64,000 bases of DNA, taken from Treponema sp. Its GTDB lineage: Bacteria; Spirochaetota; Spirochaetia; Treponematales; Breznakiellaceae. A model generated the notes under the pieces. It was not told the DNA's origin. It did not search any database and was given only the letters and a program-made list of their open reading frames with translations. Location of the stretch: NCBI GenBank assembly GCA_009777535.1, contig WRLP01000002.1, forward strand, positions 62,001 through 126,000, written 5' to 3'. The position numbers and the translations under genes are program-made. This document shows positions 25,872-35,114 of the stretch, piece after piece. Each line of letters begins with the position of its first letter. Position 1 is the stretch's first letter.

Positions 25872-26440
25872 TGGAGTTTTTGGTGTCTGAAAACATTGAA
25901 AAAGAAGCGGCTCTGGTCGAGGCAATCCTCTATCTTGAAGCCGGTCTGATTGATGAGGCGGCCATCAGCCGTATTTCCGGCCTTTCCGGAGAAGCCGTAA
26001 AAGCCGCTCTCGAAAAATTAAATGAGCGTTATGCAGCCGCCGGTTCAGGAATTGAAATATCCGGTATAGGCGGCGGCATAATGATTTCCCCAAAAAGAGA
26101 GCATTGGGAAAAACTGAAAGAACGTTATGGAAGAAAAAACGAAGCGAAAGTTTCCCGCGCCGCCATGGAAACACTTTCGATCATCGCATATTCCCAGCCG
26201 ATAACAAGGGCAGAGATCGAAAAAATACGCGGAGTTTCGGCGGATAATATGATAAGGCTGTTACTCGAAAAAGAATTAATCCGTGAAACAGGGAAAAAGG
26301 ATGTTCCCGGTAAACCAACGTTATACGGCACTACAAAGGATTTTTTAAGGCTCTTCCGCCTTAATTCCATAGCGGAGCTTCCAAAACTAAGCGACAGTGA
26401 TATTGAAAGGTTCGAGCTTACCGGAGAACAAATTTACTAG
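25871..26440 (+). CDS. scpB: Segregation and condensation protein B
   Basis: ScpB dimerises through two winged-helix domains and binds the centre of ScpA in the SMC complex. The ORF track begins at 25769, but that part overlaps scpA in another frame. The real start is the ATG at 25871, which overlaps the scpA stop (TAATG) and gives 189 residues. Typical segments are 'LVEAILYLEAGLIDEAAISRI', 'TLSIIAYSQPITRAEIEKIRGV' and 'IRETGKKDVPGKPTLYGTT' followed by 'FLRLFRLNSIAELPKL'. The rluB start follows two bases after the stop. Confidence 0.94.
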   Translation: MEFLVSENIEKEAALVEAILYLEAGLIDEAAISRISGLSGEAVKAALEKLNERYAAAGSGIEISGIGGGIMISPKREHWEKLKERYGRKNEAKVSRAAMETLSIIAYSQPITRAEIEKIRGVSADNMIRLLLEKELIRETGKKDVPGKPTLYGTTKDFLRLFRLNSIAELPKLSDSDIERFELTGEQIY

Positions 26441-26442
26441 AG

Positions 26443-27162
26443 ATGTTATCAGAAGAACAAAACGGAGAAAAAGGGCAAAGGCTACAGGTTTATCTGGCTC
26501 ATGCCGGTGTCGCATCACGCAGGGCGGCCGAAGAGATTATCGCCCAGGGCAGGGTGTCGGTAAACGGGAAAGCGGTAACCACACCTGGAAGCAAGGTATA
26601 TCCCGATGATACCGTGCTGCTGGACGGCAAACCAGTTCAAACCGAAAGCCGTCTGCTCCGCCTTGCCCTGAACAAACCGCCCGGCTATATTTGCAGTTCC
26701 AGCGATCCGCAGGGGCGGCCCCTGGCGCTCTCCTTATTGCCGGAGGGCAGGGAAAGACTCTACAGTGTGGGCAGGCTGGACTATTTGTCCAGCGGTCTTA
26801 TTTTTTTTACCAACGACGGTGCTTTTGCCGCCGCAATCGGGCATCCCAGATCAGAACTGGAAAAAGAATATATAGTCGAGGCAAGCGGCCAAATACCGGA
26901 TGCAGTGCTCGAAGCATTTAATCAGGGCATAACGGTCGATGGCGTCCATTACCAGGCAAAGGAAGCAAAAAGAACCGGCCGGAAAAGCATCAATGTAATA
27001 TTGGTCGAAGGCAAAAACAGAGAAATTCGGCGTGTTTTTTCCCATTTTCATCTGCATCCGGTTTTACTTCGCCGCATTCGCATCGGGCCGGTATCTATAG
27101 GAGACTTAAAAGAGGGTAGTTCACGCCCGCTTACCGGAGTAGAGCTTGAAGGTTTAGGATAG
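26443..27162 (+). CDS. rluB: Pseudouridine synthase of the RluB/RsuA family
   Basis: This enzyme converts a uridine in large-subunit (RluB) or small-subunit (RsuA) rRNA to pseudouridine. An N-terminal S4 RNA-binding domain (about 12-60, 'RLQVYLAHAGVASRRAAEEIIAQGRVSVNG') is followed by the catalytic domain with Asp in 'VGRLDYLSSGL' and 'EGKNREIRRVFSHF' near the end. Its 239 residues and position after scpB, before cmk, favour RluB, since scpA-scpB-rluB is a widespread order. It starts two bases after scpB, so it is translationally linked. Confidence 0.9.
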   Translation: MLSEEQNGEKGQRLQVYLAHAGVASRRAAEEIIAQGRVSVNGKAVTTPGSKVYPDDTVLLDGKPVQTESRLLRLALNKPPGYICSSSDPQGRPLALSLLPEGRERLYSVGRLDYLSSGLIFFTNDGAFAAAIGHPRSELEKEYIVEASGQIPDAVLEAFNQGITVDGVHYQAKEAKRTGRKSINVILVEGKNREIRRVFSHFHLHPVLLRRIRIGPVSIGDLKEGSSRPLTGVELEGLG

Positions 27163-27175
27163 TGGGAGCAGAGTT

Positions 27176-27838
27176 ATGGTAATAGCAATTGACGGCCCGG
27201 CCGGTTCAGGAAAAAGCACCATTGCAAAATTGTTGGCTGAAAAGCTGATTGGCAGGGACGGCAGCGGCTTCACCTATATTAATTCAGGCTATCTGTACCG
27301 GACAATAACCCTGGGATGCCTAAGAGCAAAAATCAGCCCTACAGAAAGCGCTCCGGTACTGGAATACGCCAAAAACGCCAATATCAGCTATCAAAAAGAC
27401 AGTGTCTTTCTCGATAGCGAAGATGTAACCAACCTTCTCCACAGCGATGAAATCGATCGTTATTCAGCTCCCCTTTCCGCCATAGTGCCTGTCAGGCACC
27501 TGGTCAACGATTTGGTGCGTGACATTGCTGGCGGGCAAAACGTGGTGGTAGAGGGCAGGGACATGACTACCGTTGTTTTTCCCGGCGCCGAATACCGTTT
27601 TTATTTGGACGCATCGCCGGAAGCAAGGGCAAAACGCCGCTTTGATCAAGGCGTTTCCAGGCTAAGCCTTGAAGAAATAAGGGAATCAATCCTTAAACGG
27701 GACGAGATTGATAAAAACAAGCCCGAAGGAAGCCTTAAACTGGAGGCCGGAGTTTATTATTTGGATACATCGGACTTGACCTTAATGCAAGTTTATGACA
27801 AATTGATAGAGGTAGTAAAACTTGAAACTAAAGCATAA
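27176..27838 (+). CDS. cmk: Cytidylate kinase
   Basis: This kinase phosphorylates CMP and dCMP with ATP in pyrimidine nucleotide supply. The P-loop 'GPAGSGKST' occupies residues 7-15. 'FTYINSGYLYRTIT' marks the CMP-binding region (usually D-T/S-G-A-x-Y-R), 'VVVEGRDMTTVVFPGAEYRFYLDASPEARAKRR' is the central motif, and 'RDEIDKNKPEGSLK' resembles the LID region. At 220 residues it has usual length. GGGAG lies about 8 bases before the ATG. Only a few bases separate it from rpsA, the common cmk-rpsA pairing. Confidence 0.93.
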   Translation: MVIAIDGPAGSGKSTIAKLLAEKLIGRDGSGFTYINSGYLYRTITLGCLRAKISPTESAPVLEYAKNANISYQKDSVFLDSEDVTNLLHSDEIDRYSAPLSAIVPVRHLVNDLVRDIAGGQNVVVEGRDMTTVVFPGAEYRFYLDASPEARAKRRFDQGVSRLSLEEIRESILKRDEIDKNKPEGSLKLEAGVYYLDTSDLTLMQVYDKLIEVVKLETKA

Positions 27839-27847
27839 GGATTGAAC

Positions 27848-29617
27848 ATGGCTCAAATGGAAGTGGAATCGGACACTGGTCCGGTAAAAGACGGAGAGAA
27901 CATTCAGACACAATTGCAGGAAGAGTACTTGAAATCCCTTGAACAGCTGGAGGAAGGACAGTTGGTTGAGGGAAATGTAATTCAGATTACCCCCGATCAG
28001 GTATTTATCGACGTAGGCTACAAATCGGAGGGGAAAATTCCCATTTCAGAATTCACGGAAATTCCCAAAATCGGCGATACTGTGCCGGTTATTTTAATTA
28101 CAAAAGAAAACAGGCATGGAGAGGTGATTGTCTCCAAGCAGAAAGCGGATATAAAAATTTTCTGGAAAAATCTGAGACAGGCCCACACGGAGCATAGTAC
28201 GGTAGAAGGTACTGTAGAAAAGCAGGTAAAGGGCGGTTTTGATGTAAATCTGGGTGCGGGCGTTCATGCTTTTCTTCCAATCAGCCAGGCGGATATCTTA
28301 AAGATTGATAAACCGGAAAAACTTCTGGGGCAGACAGTAAAATTCTACGTAGAGCGGCTTTATTCAGACGGCAAGATCAATATTGTTGTTAACCGCCGGA
28401 AATATATCGAGGAAGAGCTGGAGCGCAAGAGAAATGAGTTCTTCGAGAATACTCCGGTAGGTTCAGACGTTGCCGGCGTGGTAAAAAGTTTTACCTCGTT
28501 TGGGGCTTTTATTGATCTTGGCGGCTTTGACGGCCTGTTGCACATAAACGACATGAGCTGGGGTCATGTAACAAAACCAAAGGATTTTGTAAAAAAAGGC
28601 CAGGAAATTCATCTAAAAGTAATTCGAATAGATCGTGCGGAAAAACGAATCAACCTTTCATTAAAGCATTTTACCGATGATCCGTGGGTACACTTTGAAG
28701 AAAAATATCATGTTAACGACATTGTCAAAGGCAAGGTAACAAAACTGACCGACTTTGGCGCTTTTATTGAGCTGGAGGAGGGCATCGAAGGGCTTGCCCA
28801 TATTTCAGAATTCTCCTGGGTTAAAAAAATCCAGAAACCGCAGGAATTGGTAAAAGCAGGTGATGCCGTAGAATGTATGGTACTCGGCTACGATTTACAG
28901 GCGGGCAGGGTATCATTGGGTCTAAAGCAGGTTCAGGCAAATCCCTGGGACGATATTGAAGAAAAATATCCTGTTGGAACAAGACTTTCCCGTAATGTAG
29001 TAAAGCTGACGAACGCGGGCGCTTTTATCTCTCTGGAGGAGGGAATAGACGGTTTTCTGCACGCAGATGACATTTCCTGGACAAAGAAAGTAAAGCATCC
29101 CGGCAGCGAATTAACCGTTGGCCAGGAAATAGAAGTAATGGTTATAGCGGTCGAAAGGGAAAGCAGGAACATCAAACTTGGCATAAAGCAGCTTAAGGAA
29201 GATCCCTGGAAGAGTTTCAGCGAAAGCTACATTGTTGGCTCACCGGTAGAAGGAGAGGTAGCGTCTATCACAGATTTTGGAATCTTTGTGCGTATTCCCG
29301 GCGGCATCGAAGGGCTTATCCACAAGACAAACCTCGTTGAAAACCGCGATGATGATCCCGATGAGGCTCTTAAAAAATATAAAGTCGGCGATAAGGTCAA
29401 GGCGATAGTTTTTGAACTACAGGGGGATAAACAGAAAGTCGCTTTTTCTATTCGGGATTATCAAAAGAAGGTTCAGCGCGATGAACTGTCCCGATATATG
29501 GCAAAAGGGGAATCAGACGATTCCACATACACCCTGGGTGCGGTATTAAAGTCAAAAAACAGTTCCGACTCCGTATCAGAAGAAGCTTCCCATGATACTA
29601 TTGCGGATACAAATTGA
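27848..29617 (+). CDS. rpsA: 30S ribosomal protein S1
   Basis: S1 helps unfold and dock mRNA on the 30S subunit. The ATG at 27848, with AAGGA seven bases upstream, is preferred over the TTG at 27842 used in the ORF track, giving 589 residues. Six S1 (OB-fold) repeats can be counted, beginning at 'EGQLVEGNVIQITPDQVFID', 'HSTVEGTVEKQVKGG', 'GSDVAGVVKSFTSFGAFIDL', 'NDIVKGKVTKLTDFGAFIEL', 'GTRLSRNVVKLTNAGAFISL' and 'GSPVEGEVASITDFGIFVRI'. That is a full-length S1. A short acidic/Ser tail follows. Several mRNAs in this window appear to lack SD sequences, which makes a complete S1 of some interest. Confidence 0.95.
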   Translation: MAQMEVESDTGPVKDGENIQTQLQEEYLKSLEQLEEGQLVEGNVIQITPDQVFIDVGYKSEGKIPISEFTEIPKIGDTVPVILITKENRHGEVIVSKQKADIKIFWKNLRQAHTEHSTVEGTVEKQVKGGFDVNLGAGVHAFLPISQADILKIDKPEKLLGQTVKFYVERLYSDGKINIVVNRRKYIEEELERKRNEFFENTPVGSDVAGVVKSFTSFGAFIDLGGFDGLLHINDMSWGHVTKPKDFVKKGQEIHLKVIRIDRAEKRINLSLKHFTDDPWVHFEEKYHVNDIVKGKVTKLTDFGAFIELEEGIEGLAHISEFSWVKKIQKPQELVKAGDAVECMVLGYDLQAGRVSLGLKQVQANPWDDIEEKYPVGTRLSRNVVKLTNAGAFISLEEGIDGFLHADDISWTKKVKHPGSELTVGQEIEVMVIAVERESRNIKLGIKQLKEDPWKSFSESYIVGSPVEGEVASITDFGIFVRIPGGIEGLIHKTNLVENRDDDPDEALKKYKVGDKVKAIVFELQGDKQKVAFSIRDYQKKVQRDELSRYMAKGESDDSTYTLGAVLKSKNSSDSVSEEASHDTIADTN

Positions 29618-29652
29618 GCCGCCGCTTGCGACGGAGGCATTAGACGGCCGGT

Positions 29653-31167
29653 ATGCTGTCAAAGATTGATGTTAATAAATTTAATACTCTTATCGAGATT
29701 AACACTCTAATAAGTTCTAACTATAAGGATATTCATGCACTGTTACAGAGAATTCTGGAATCTGTAACCCAGCTTTGCGGCGGAGACGCTTCCAGTCTTC
29801 TTTTGGTAGACAAGGATAAGCAGGAGCTTTTTTTTGAGGTTGCTACCGGTTCCAAAAGCCAGGAAGTAATGCACTTTACAGTTAAACTTGGCGAAGGAAT
29901 TGCCGGCTGGGTTGCCCAGCACAATAAATCAATTATTGTTAATGATGTGGCCACAGACAAACGCCATTTAAGAGAAATATCAAAAAAAATTAATTATCCC
30001 TCCAATACAATGATGGCTGTTCCAATGCGGATCAAAGATGAATGCATTGGTGTAATCGAAGTAATAAACAAGGTTGAAGCCGGGGGCTTTACACAGGATG
30101 ATCTGGAATGGCTGGAAATTTTTGCAAACCAGGCTGCTCTGGCAGTTGTAAACACCAAAAGTATTGTGCAGGCAAACAGTGAAATTCAGATATTACAGGA
30201 TCGTCTGAACACCAATCAGAGTTTCCATACAATGATTGTAAAAAGCCCCATGATACTGGAAATAATCGAAATTATAGACAGGGTGGCAAAAACCGATTCG
30301 TCCGTGTTAATTCTGGGCGAAAGCGGGGTAGGGAAGGAGCTTTTTGCCGAGAGAATACACTTGCAGAGCCCCCGCAGCGGCTTTCCCTTTATAAGGGTTA
30401 ACTGCGCGGCCCTGCCTGAAGGACTGTTGGAAAGCGAACTATTCGGACATGTAAAAGGCGCCTTTACAAATGCGGTGGCGAACCGGCAGGGACGCTTCGA
30501 GATGGCTGACGGCGGTACAATCTTCCTCGATGAAATCGGCGATCTGCCGCTGCCGCTTCAGGCAAAGCTTCTGCGCGTTATCCAGGAGAGAAGCTTTGAA
30601 AAGGTGGGGTCGGATTCTACTGTAACCGTGAATGTTCGTATTCTTGCGGCGACAAACAAAGACATAGAGAAACAGGTGGCAAACGGTGAATTCCGCGGCG
30701 ATCTTTATTACCGGCTGAATGTACTGCCGATATATATTCCGCCACTGCGGCAGAGGCCGGAGGATATACCCGAATTGGCAAATCATTTTCTTGCCAAATT
30801 TATAAGGGAGACCAAGAAGCAATTTGATGGTTTTACCGAAGAAGCGCTGGAAGAAATACTTACCTATTCGTGGCCGGGTAATATCAGAGAACTTGAAAAT
30901 TGCATAGAAAGGGCATGCGTTATCGGTAAAAATAAATACATTCAGCGCTCGGATTTATTCCTTAACACCGGCTTTGACATGACGGATAGCATGCATGGCA
31001 ACCGCGACTTAAAATTGGCGATAAGTGTTTTCAAAACACACTTTATCCGGAAAGTGCTCGAAGAAAAAAACTGGAACCAAACCGAGGCTTCAAAAGTCCT
31101 GGGTATTCAACGTACTTATTTATCAAGATTGATAAAGGAACTGGAAATAATTAATCCTAAGGAGTGA
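29653..31167 (+). CDS. GAF-domain AAA+ transcription activator (sigma-54 activator family)
   Basis: This 504-residue regulator has an N-terminal GAF sensor (about 20-170), an AAA+ domain with Walker A 'GESGVGKE' (222-229) and Walker B 'GGTIFLDEIGDLPL', and a C-terminal Fis-type helix-turn-helix ('NWNQTEASKVLGIQRTYLSRLIKEL'). In bacterial enhancer-binding proteins the L1 loop that touches sigma-54 reads GAFTGA; here residues 269-274 read GAFTNA. The family fold is clear, but strict sigma-54 dependence is uncertain. It is the first gene of a group with a TPR membrane protein and a lipoprotein, 35 bases after rpsA. No rpoN gene is in the window. Confidence 0.87.
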   Translation: MLSKIDVNKFNTLIEINTLISSNYKDIHALLQRILESVTQLCGGDASSLLLVDKDKQELFFEVATGSKSQEVMHFTVKLGEGIAGWVAQHNKSIIVNDVATDKRHLREISKKINYPSNTMMAVPMRIKDECIGVIEVINKVEAGGFTQDDLEWLEIFANQAALAVVNTKSIVQANSEIQILQDRLNTNQSFHTMIVKSPMILEIIEIIDRVAKTDSSVLILGESGVGKELFAERIHLQSPRSGFPFIRVNCAALPEGLLESELFGHVKGAFTNAVANRQGRFEMADGGTIFLDEIGDLPLPLQAKLLRVIQERSFEKVGSDSTVTVNVRILAATNKDIEKQVANGEFRGDLYYRLNVLPIYIPPLRQRPEDIPELANHFLAKFIRETKKQFDGFTEEALEEILTYSWPGNIRELENCIERACVIGKNKYIQRSDLFLNTGFDMTDSMHGNRDLKLAISVFKTHFIRKVLEEKNWNQTEASKVLGIQRTYLSRLIKELEIINPKE

Positions 31168-31169
31168 TA

Positions 31170-31865
31170 ATGCAAAACAAAAGTGAAAAACAAAGCATGG
31201 GTGAAAGTATTAACGATTTTGTTCAAAAAAACAGAAAGCCTATTTTTATTTCTGTAGGCATAGTCGTTCTGCTTTTTGTAGGTTCGGTGATTACTCTTTC
31301 TTTGATCGATGTATTCAGGAAAAAGGCGATAAGCGAAGTAGAGGAGTTAAGCCGACGTTATGAATCAATTCAGTACAACGTAGAAGATACCGAAAGCGAC
31401 GAGCTGCAAATCCTAATTAATGATCTGGAAACTTTTGCAAAAAAAAAGTCAGGCTTTGCCGGAGGAAGGGCATGGGCAATCATCGCGAACATTCACTCGA
31501 ATAAGAGGGAATGGCCGCAGGCTGAAACTGCCTGGCGTAATGCCGCAAAAGCATCGGCAAAAACCTATCTGGGGCCTGTGGCTCTTTTTAACGCGGCTGT
31601 TGCCGCAGAAGAGCAGGGGAAGATTACCGATGCCATTGAGCTTTTTTCCGCATGCGCTTCCCACCCGGCCGCCTTTCCCTCGGCTCCGCATGCCCAATTT
31701 GCCGTTGGCAGATTGTACGAAACAATTGAAAACCGCGCCGCAGCCATTGATGCATACCGTACTCTGCTCACCAAATGGCCGAACAACCCGATGCAGAATG
31801 ATTCTGTCTGGGCTGCTCTTGCTCAAAACCGGATTATAGCTTTGGAGACGACAGAAAATAGATGA
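31170..31865 (+). CDS. TPR-repeat membrane protein (YfgM-like)
   Basis: This protein of about 231 residues has one transmembrane helix near the N-terminus (about 25-48, 'IFISVGIVVLLFVGSVITLSL') and TPR-type helical repeats beyond it ('YLGPVALFNAAVAAEEQGKI', 'PHAQFAVGRLYETIENRAA'). The layout matches the YfgM/TPR_21 group, whose members assist translocated proteins in the periplasm or help envelope assembly. Start choice: the ATG at 31170 has AAGGAG five bases before it, while the GTG at 31164 overlaps the upstream stop. The 3' end overlaps the next lipoprotein start (ATGA), so they are coupled. Confidence 0.72.
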   Translation: MQNKSEKQSMGESINDFVQKNRKPIFISVGIVVLLFVGSVITLSLIDVFRKKAISEVEELSRRYESIQYNVEDTESDELQILINDLETFAKKKSGFAGGRAWAIIANIHSNKREWPQAETAWRNAAKASAKTYLGPVALFNAAVAAEEQGKITDAIELFSACASHPAAFPSAPHAQFAVGRLYETIENRAAAIDAYRTLLTKWPNNPMQNDSVWAALAQNRIIALETTENR

Positions 31866-32614
31866 ATTTGACCCGTTCGTCGATAATAATACTATTCGCA
31901 TTAATAATGCTTTCCTGCGGACTGGAAGAATATTATTATCTTGAACAGGTACCCGAAGAATATATTGAGGCAGAGTTTGTAAATAAGGCAACTGTCAGGC
32001 TTCCGTCTCTTACCGCTCATTACGCCACCAATTATGGTATTTTCTACCGGATATACATAAGCGGCCACCTGACAGATTCAATACAGTTATCCAGCGCGGA
32101 TCTTGGACTAATTAATTCAACCCTGGCAGCGGATTATAGTGCGATATATCCAAGCACTGACCCAACCAGTACGTCTATTAACACGGCAATTGGTACATTG
32201 TTTCGCAATAGAAGGTATTATGAACTGGCGCTTGATGGAACCAACATAAGAAACGTTTTAACCAGAAACGGCGGCACTCTTATATTTGAGTTCTCGACGG
32301 TACCCGGTGAAGTACCGACATTGTCCCTAAATGCCGGAACCCCGATTCCCTTGTTCCGCTCTAATGGGGAAGGGACATTCATTCCTGAACCTGATCGCTA
32401 TTTTTTCAATTCACCGGATTTAAATGATAATGCAAAAACAACTGAAACCATCAATGCCGATACTAATCCAAATACCGGTATTCAGGAAGGGGCTTTTCGT
32501 TATACATACGTCTCCCTTTATGTGGTTGCCATGGGAATGGACGACAGAAATTTTTCAACAATATTCAGTAAACCTACCCATATAGGAATATTCAAACTTC
32601 CGGATTCATTTTAA
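31862..32614 (+). CDS. Uncharacterised lipoprotein
   Basis: This is a 250-residue lipoprotein with lipobox 'MLSC' (Cys about residue 19) followed by an acidic, Tyr-rich spacer 'GLEEYYYLEQVPEEYIEAEF'. The mature body is Asn/Thr-rich with many short hydrophobic strands ('IFYRIYISGHL', 'YTYVSLYVVAMGM'), suggesting a beta-sandwich. I do not recognise a family. The start codon overlaps the stop of the TPR membrane gene. Position behind a YfgM-like protein suggests an envelope role only in a general way. Confidence 0.7.
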   Translation: MNLTRSSIIILFALIMLSCGLEEYYYLEQVPEEYIEAEFVNKATVRLPSLTAHYATNYGIFYRIYISGHLTDSIQLSSADLGLINSTLAADYSAIYPSTDPTSTSINTAIGTLFRNRRYYELALDGTNIRNVLTRNGGTLIFEFSTVPGEVPTLSLNAGTPIPLFRSNGEGTFIPEPDRYFFNSPDLNDNAKTTETINADTNPNTGIQEGAFRYTYVSLYVVAMGMDDRNFSTIFSKPTHIGIFKLPDSF

Positions 32615-32708
32615 TTTACCGGGCAGAAGTGCGGTTTTTGCCCTTGGAGCGCCTATGCGTTCTACTATACATAATGTATATTCTGTCTACTTGCACTAAT
32701 TGTATGCC

Positions 32709-35114
32709 TTAAATGCCGGGCGGATACAGGGAACGGTAAACATCAAAATAAGAGGCCCATTCAGGCTCTTCGTTGCAGTTTTCGCCGGCATTATTATTTT
32801 TTGCCAAAACTTCAAGTCTCCTAAGCGAAAAAAACGATGCTTTGCGTTTTTCCATCAATCCATCATCAAGCGTCTTTAACCTGAATTCTTTTTCTTCCCT
32901 AAACCTTACATACTCAATATTGTTGGCCCCGGCGTATGCAAAGCCCCATAAAAGTGAGGAAAGAGAATGTTTCTTTACCCCCGAACCGATATAAAAGATT
33001 TCCGCTCTTTTAATAATAATCCCGTCCGGCAAATTACAGTTAAGCTTTTGGACAAAATCAGTGCAATTAAATGTATGCATAAAATCGACGGCAGCAAACT
33101 CAGAATCAGCACTGACACCTGTTGTTAAAGGAGCCGCGATTTCTATTTTGGCAAGCGGATTAAAGCCCTGTGTATATTGAACCGGAATGCCTGCTCTGTT
33201 AAATGCCATTGAAAAAATCTCCACAAGGCTTAAATGGCCAATACACACCGCACTTCCCTGCTTGCTGAAACTGAATAAAATCCTGTATATATAAGGATCG
33301 CTTTTATGTCCCGTAGTACCGTTAACCCGATTAAATAAATAGTTAACGGCAGTAGTTTTATTGGTTATAACACCAAGATTCTTATTGCATATTCCGCATT
33401 TTTCCTTGCAGCCTTCTTCACATTTACGGGTAAATATGGAGCTTTCCGACTTTTCCAATTCCTTCTTCAAATAGGCATGTGAAACCCCGGAATTAATTTC
33501 CTGCCAGGGTAAGGTTTCCCTGGATTCCCTGCCATGAATAATCTCGTCTACCAAGTCCTGATTATTCTCAATTATTTCCCGCCAGATATCTTTTTTTATA
33601 TATTCAGACCAGGAATCCAGCCTGCTGCCGCGCGTCCACGCTTCCTCTGCCAGCAAGCCGATGCGTTCATCTCCCCTGCTTAAAATACCTTCGATAAGTG
33701 AAACAAGGGGATCGGACACACTTACCTTGTGCCCCCTGGTTTTAAGTCTTGTTTTAATAAAATCGAGTTTAGCGGCAGCAGTCCTGCTGTCCAGCTGTTT
33801 AGCCCACTGATAGGGAGTATGGGGCTTGGGTACAAAGATTCCAACATTGATATTAAAATGCATATTGGTTCTGCGCCCCGCATCTGTAATAAAATCTACA
33901 ATAGCGGTTTCTTCGCTTTCAGTGGCCGGAGCGGGAACAGGAAGCCCAATCATAAAATAAAATTTTACACTCCGCCATCCCCGCTTTTTGGCTTCAATGA
34001 TTATCGCCGTAACCGAGTCAATGGAAGCCTCTTTATTGATCGACATCTGCCATGCATCCAGCGGAGTTTCAACGGCAAACGTCAGGCCGCTCTTTCGAGT
34101 TTGTGAAATTTGTTCCAACAATGAAAGGGAAAAGCCGGATATTTTAAGAGACGGCAGCTGAAAAGAAATATGCCTGTCGGCAAAGCAATGGTTTAGATTC
34201 TCTACAAGATTTTCAATTCCGTTATAGTCACCTGAAGAAAGGGAAGAAAGGCTTATTTCACGCCAGCCGCCAAGATTAACAAGATCTGCGGCTTCGGTGA
34301 GTATATCCCTGTGTCTTTTTTGGCGCATGGGCCGGTACCAAAAACCCGCATGGCAAAAACGGCAGCCATTTGGGCAGCCTCTCATTATTTCCACCACACC
34401 GTGATGTTGTACTGTTTTCATGCTGGGAACCGGAAACACGTTTTTACCTGCCGTTGTCAATTCAGGTACAATGGCGCGTAATGTTTTGGGTTTTCCTTTT
34501 ACCCATACATTGGGGTGCGATGCTATTTTTTCGAGCAGGGCAGCCCTGCCCTCCCCTCTTTTTTTCAATTCCAGCAGCTCAGCGGCAAGTTCAAAAAAGC
34601 CGGCTTCCGCCTCTCCAATCCAGAAAGCGTCCACGAATTGGGAATAAGGAAACGGGTTGCAAACGGCCGGACCGCCGGCAATTACAATTGGGTCTTTTTC
34701 GTTTCGTCTAGTGCGGTGAATGGGAATGCCGGCAACATCGAGCATTGTAAGCACTCCGTTTATTCCCAGTTCATAGCCAAGGGTAAACATTAAAAGGTCA
34801 AGATTATCCAGTGATATACCTGTGTCCAGTCCATACAGTGGCAAATCCCTGCTTCTTAGAAGTTCTTCAAAATCAGGAGCAGGTGCAAAAGCCCGGTCAC
34901 ATGAAATATCCGCAATCTCATTAAGACGGTTGTAGATAATACGCAGCGCCTGGTTTGACATTCCGATCTCATACAGATCGGGAAATGCTATAAGGGTATG
35001 GAGGACAGCATCTTTTTTTGCAAGACGCCCGAATTCACCGCCCGCATAACGAGCCGGCTTTTCCACTTCAAGAAGCAGGCCGCCAAGGTCCTGTGCGGGA
35101 TCGATGAACCTCAC
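32709..35114 (-). CDS. Radical SAM protein fused to DUF2344 (TIGR03960/TIGR03936 type)
   Basis: This 801-residue protein has three parts: an N-terminal B12-binding-like region ('FPDLYEIGMSNQALRIIYNRLN'), a radical SAM core with the iron-sulphur motif 'CPNGCRFC' (near residue 247, C-x3-C-x2-C), and a C-terminal DUF2344 domain beginning about 'YRILFSFSKQGSAVCIGHLS' and containing 'AGIPVQYTQGFNPLAKIEIA'. Between the last two sits a Cys-rich stretch 'CEEGCKEKCGIC'. Proteins of this fused type are widespread, but their substrate is not known to me; gene neighbourhoods often include rodA and RNA-processing genes. Its ATG overlaps the rodA stop (TAATG), so it is tied to the rod-shape operon. Confidence 0.87.
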   Translation of the reverse strand: MRFIDPAQDLGGLLLEVEKPARYAGGEFGRLAKKDAVLHTLIAFPDLYEIGMSNQALRIIYNRLNEIADISCDRAFAPAPDFEELLRSRDLPLYGLDTGISLDNLDLLMFTLGYELGINGVLTMLDVAGIPIHRTRRNEKDPIVIAGGPAVCNPFPYSQFVDAFWIGEAEAGFFELAAELLELKKRGEGRAALLEKIASHPNVWVKGKPKTLRAIVPELTTAGKNVFPVPSMKTVQHHGVVEIMRGCPNGCRFCHAGFWYRPMRQKRHRDILTEAADLVNLGGWREISLSSLSSGDYNGIENLVENLNHCFADRHISFQLPSLKISGFSLSLLEQISQTRKSGLTFAVETPLDAWQMSINKEASIDSVTAIIIEAKKRGWRSVKFYFMIGLPVPAPATESEETAIVDFITDAGRRTNMHFNINVGIFVPKPHTPYQWAKQLDSRTAAAKLDFIKTRLKTRGHKVSVSDPLVSLIEGILSRGDERIGLLAEEAWTRGSRLDSWSEYIKKDIWREIIENNQDLVDEIIHGRESRETLPWQEINSGVSHAYLKKELEKSESSIFTRKCEEGCKEKCGICNKNLGVITNKTTAVNYLFNRVNGTTGHKSDPYIYRILFSFSKQGSAVCIGHLSLVEIFSMAFNRAGIPVQYTQGFNPLAKIEIAAPLTTGVSADSEFAAVDFMHTFNCTDFVQKLNCNLPDGIIIKRAEIFYIGSGVKKHSLSSLLWGFAYAGANNIEYVRFREEKEFRLKTLDDGLMEKRKASFFSLRRLEVLAKNNNAGENCNEEPEWASYFDVYRSLYPPGI

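Noticed and set aside
31449-31991. 180-residue minus-strand ORF over the TPR membrane gene
   Set aside because: It lies antisense to a gene with clear membrane and TPR segments and across the start of the lipoprotein gene.
32628-32660. GGGCA...TGCCC hairpin after the lipoprotein gene as a terminator
   Set aside because: The stem is only about six pairs with a long loop and no clear T-run, so I did not list it.
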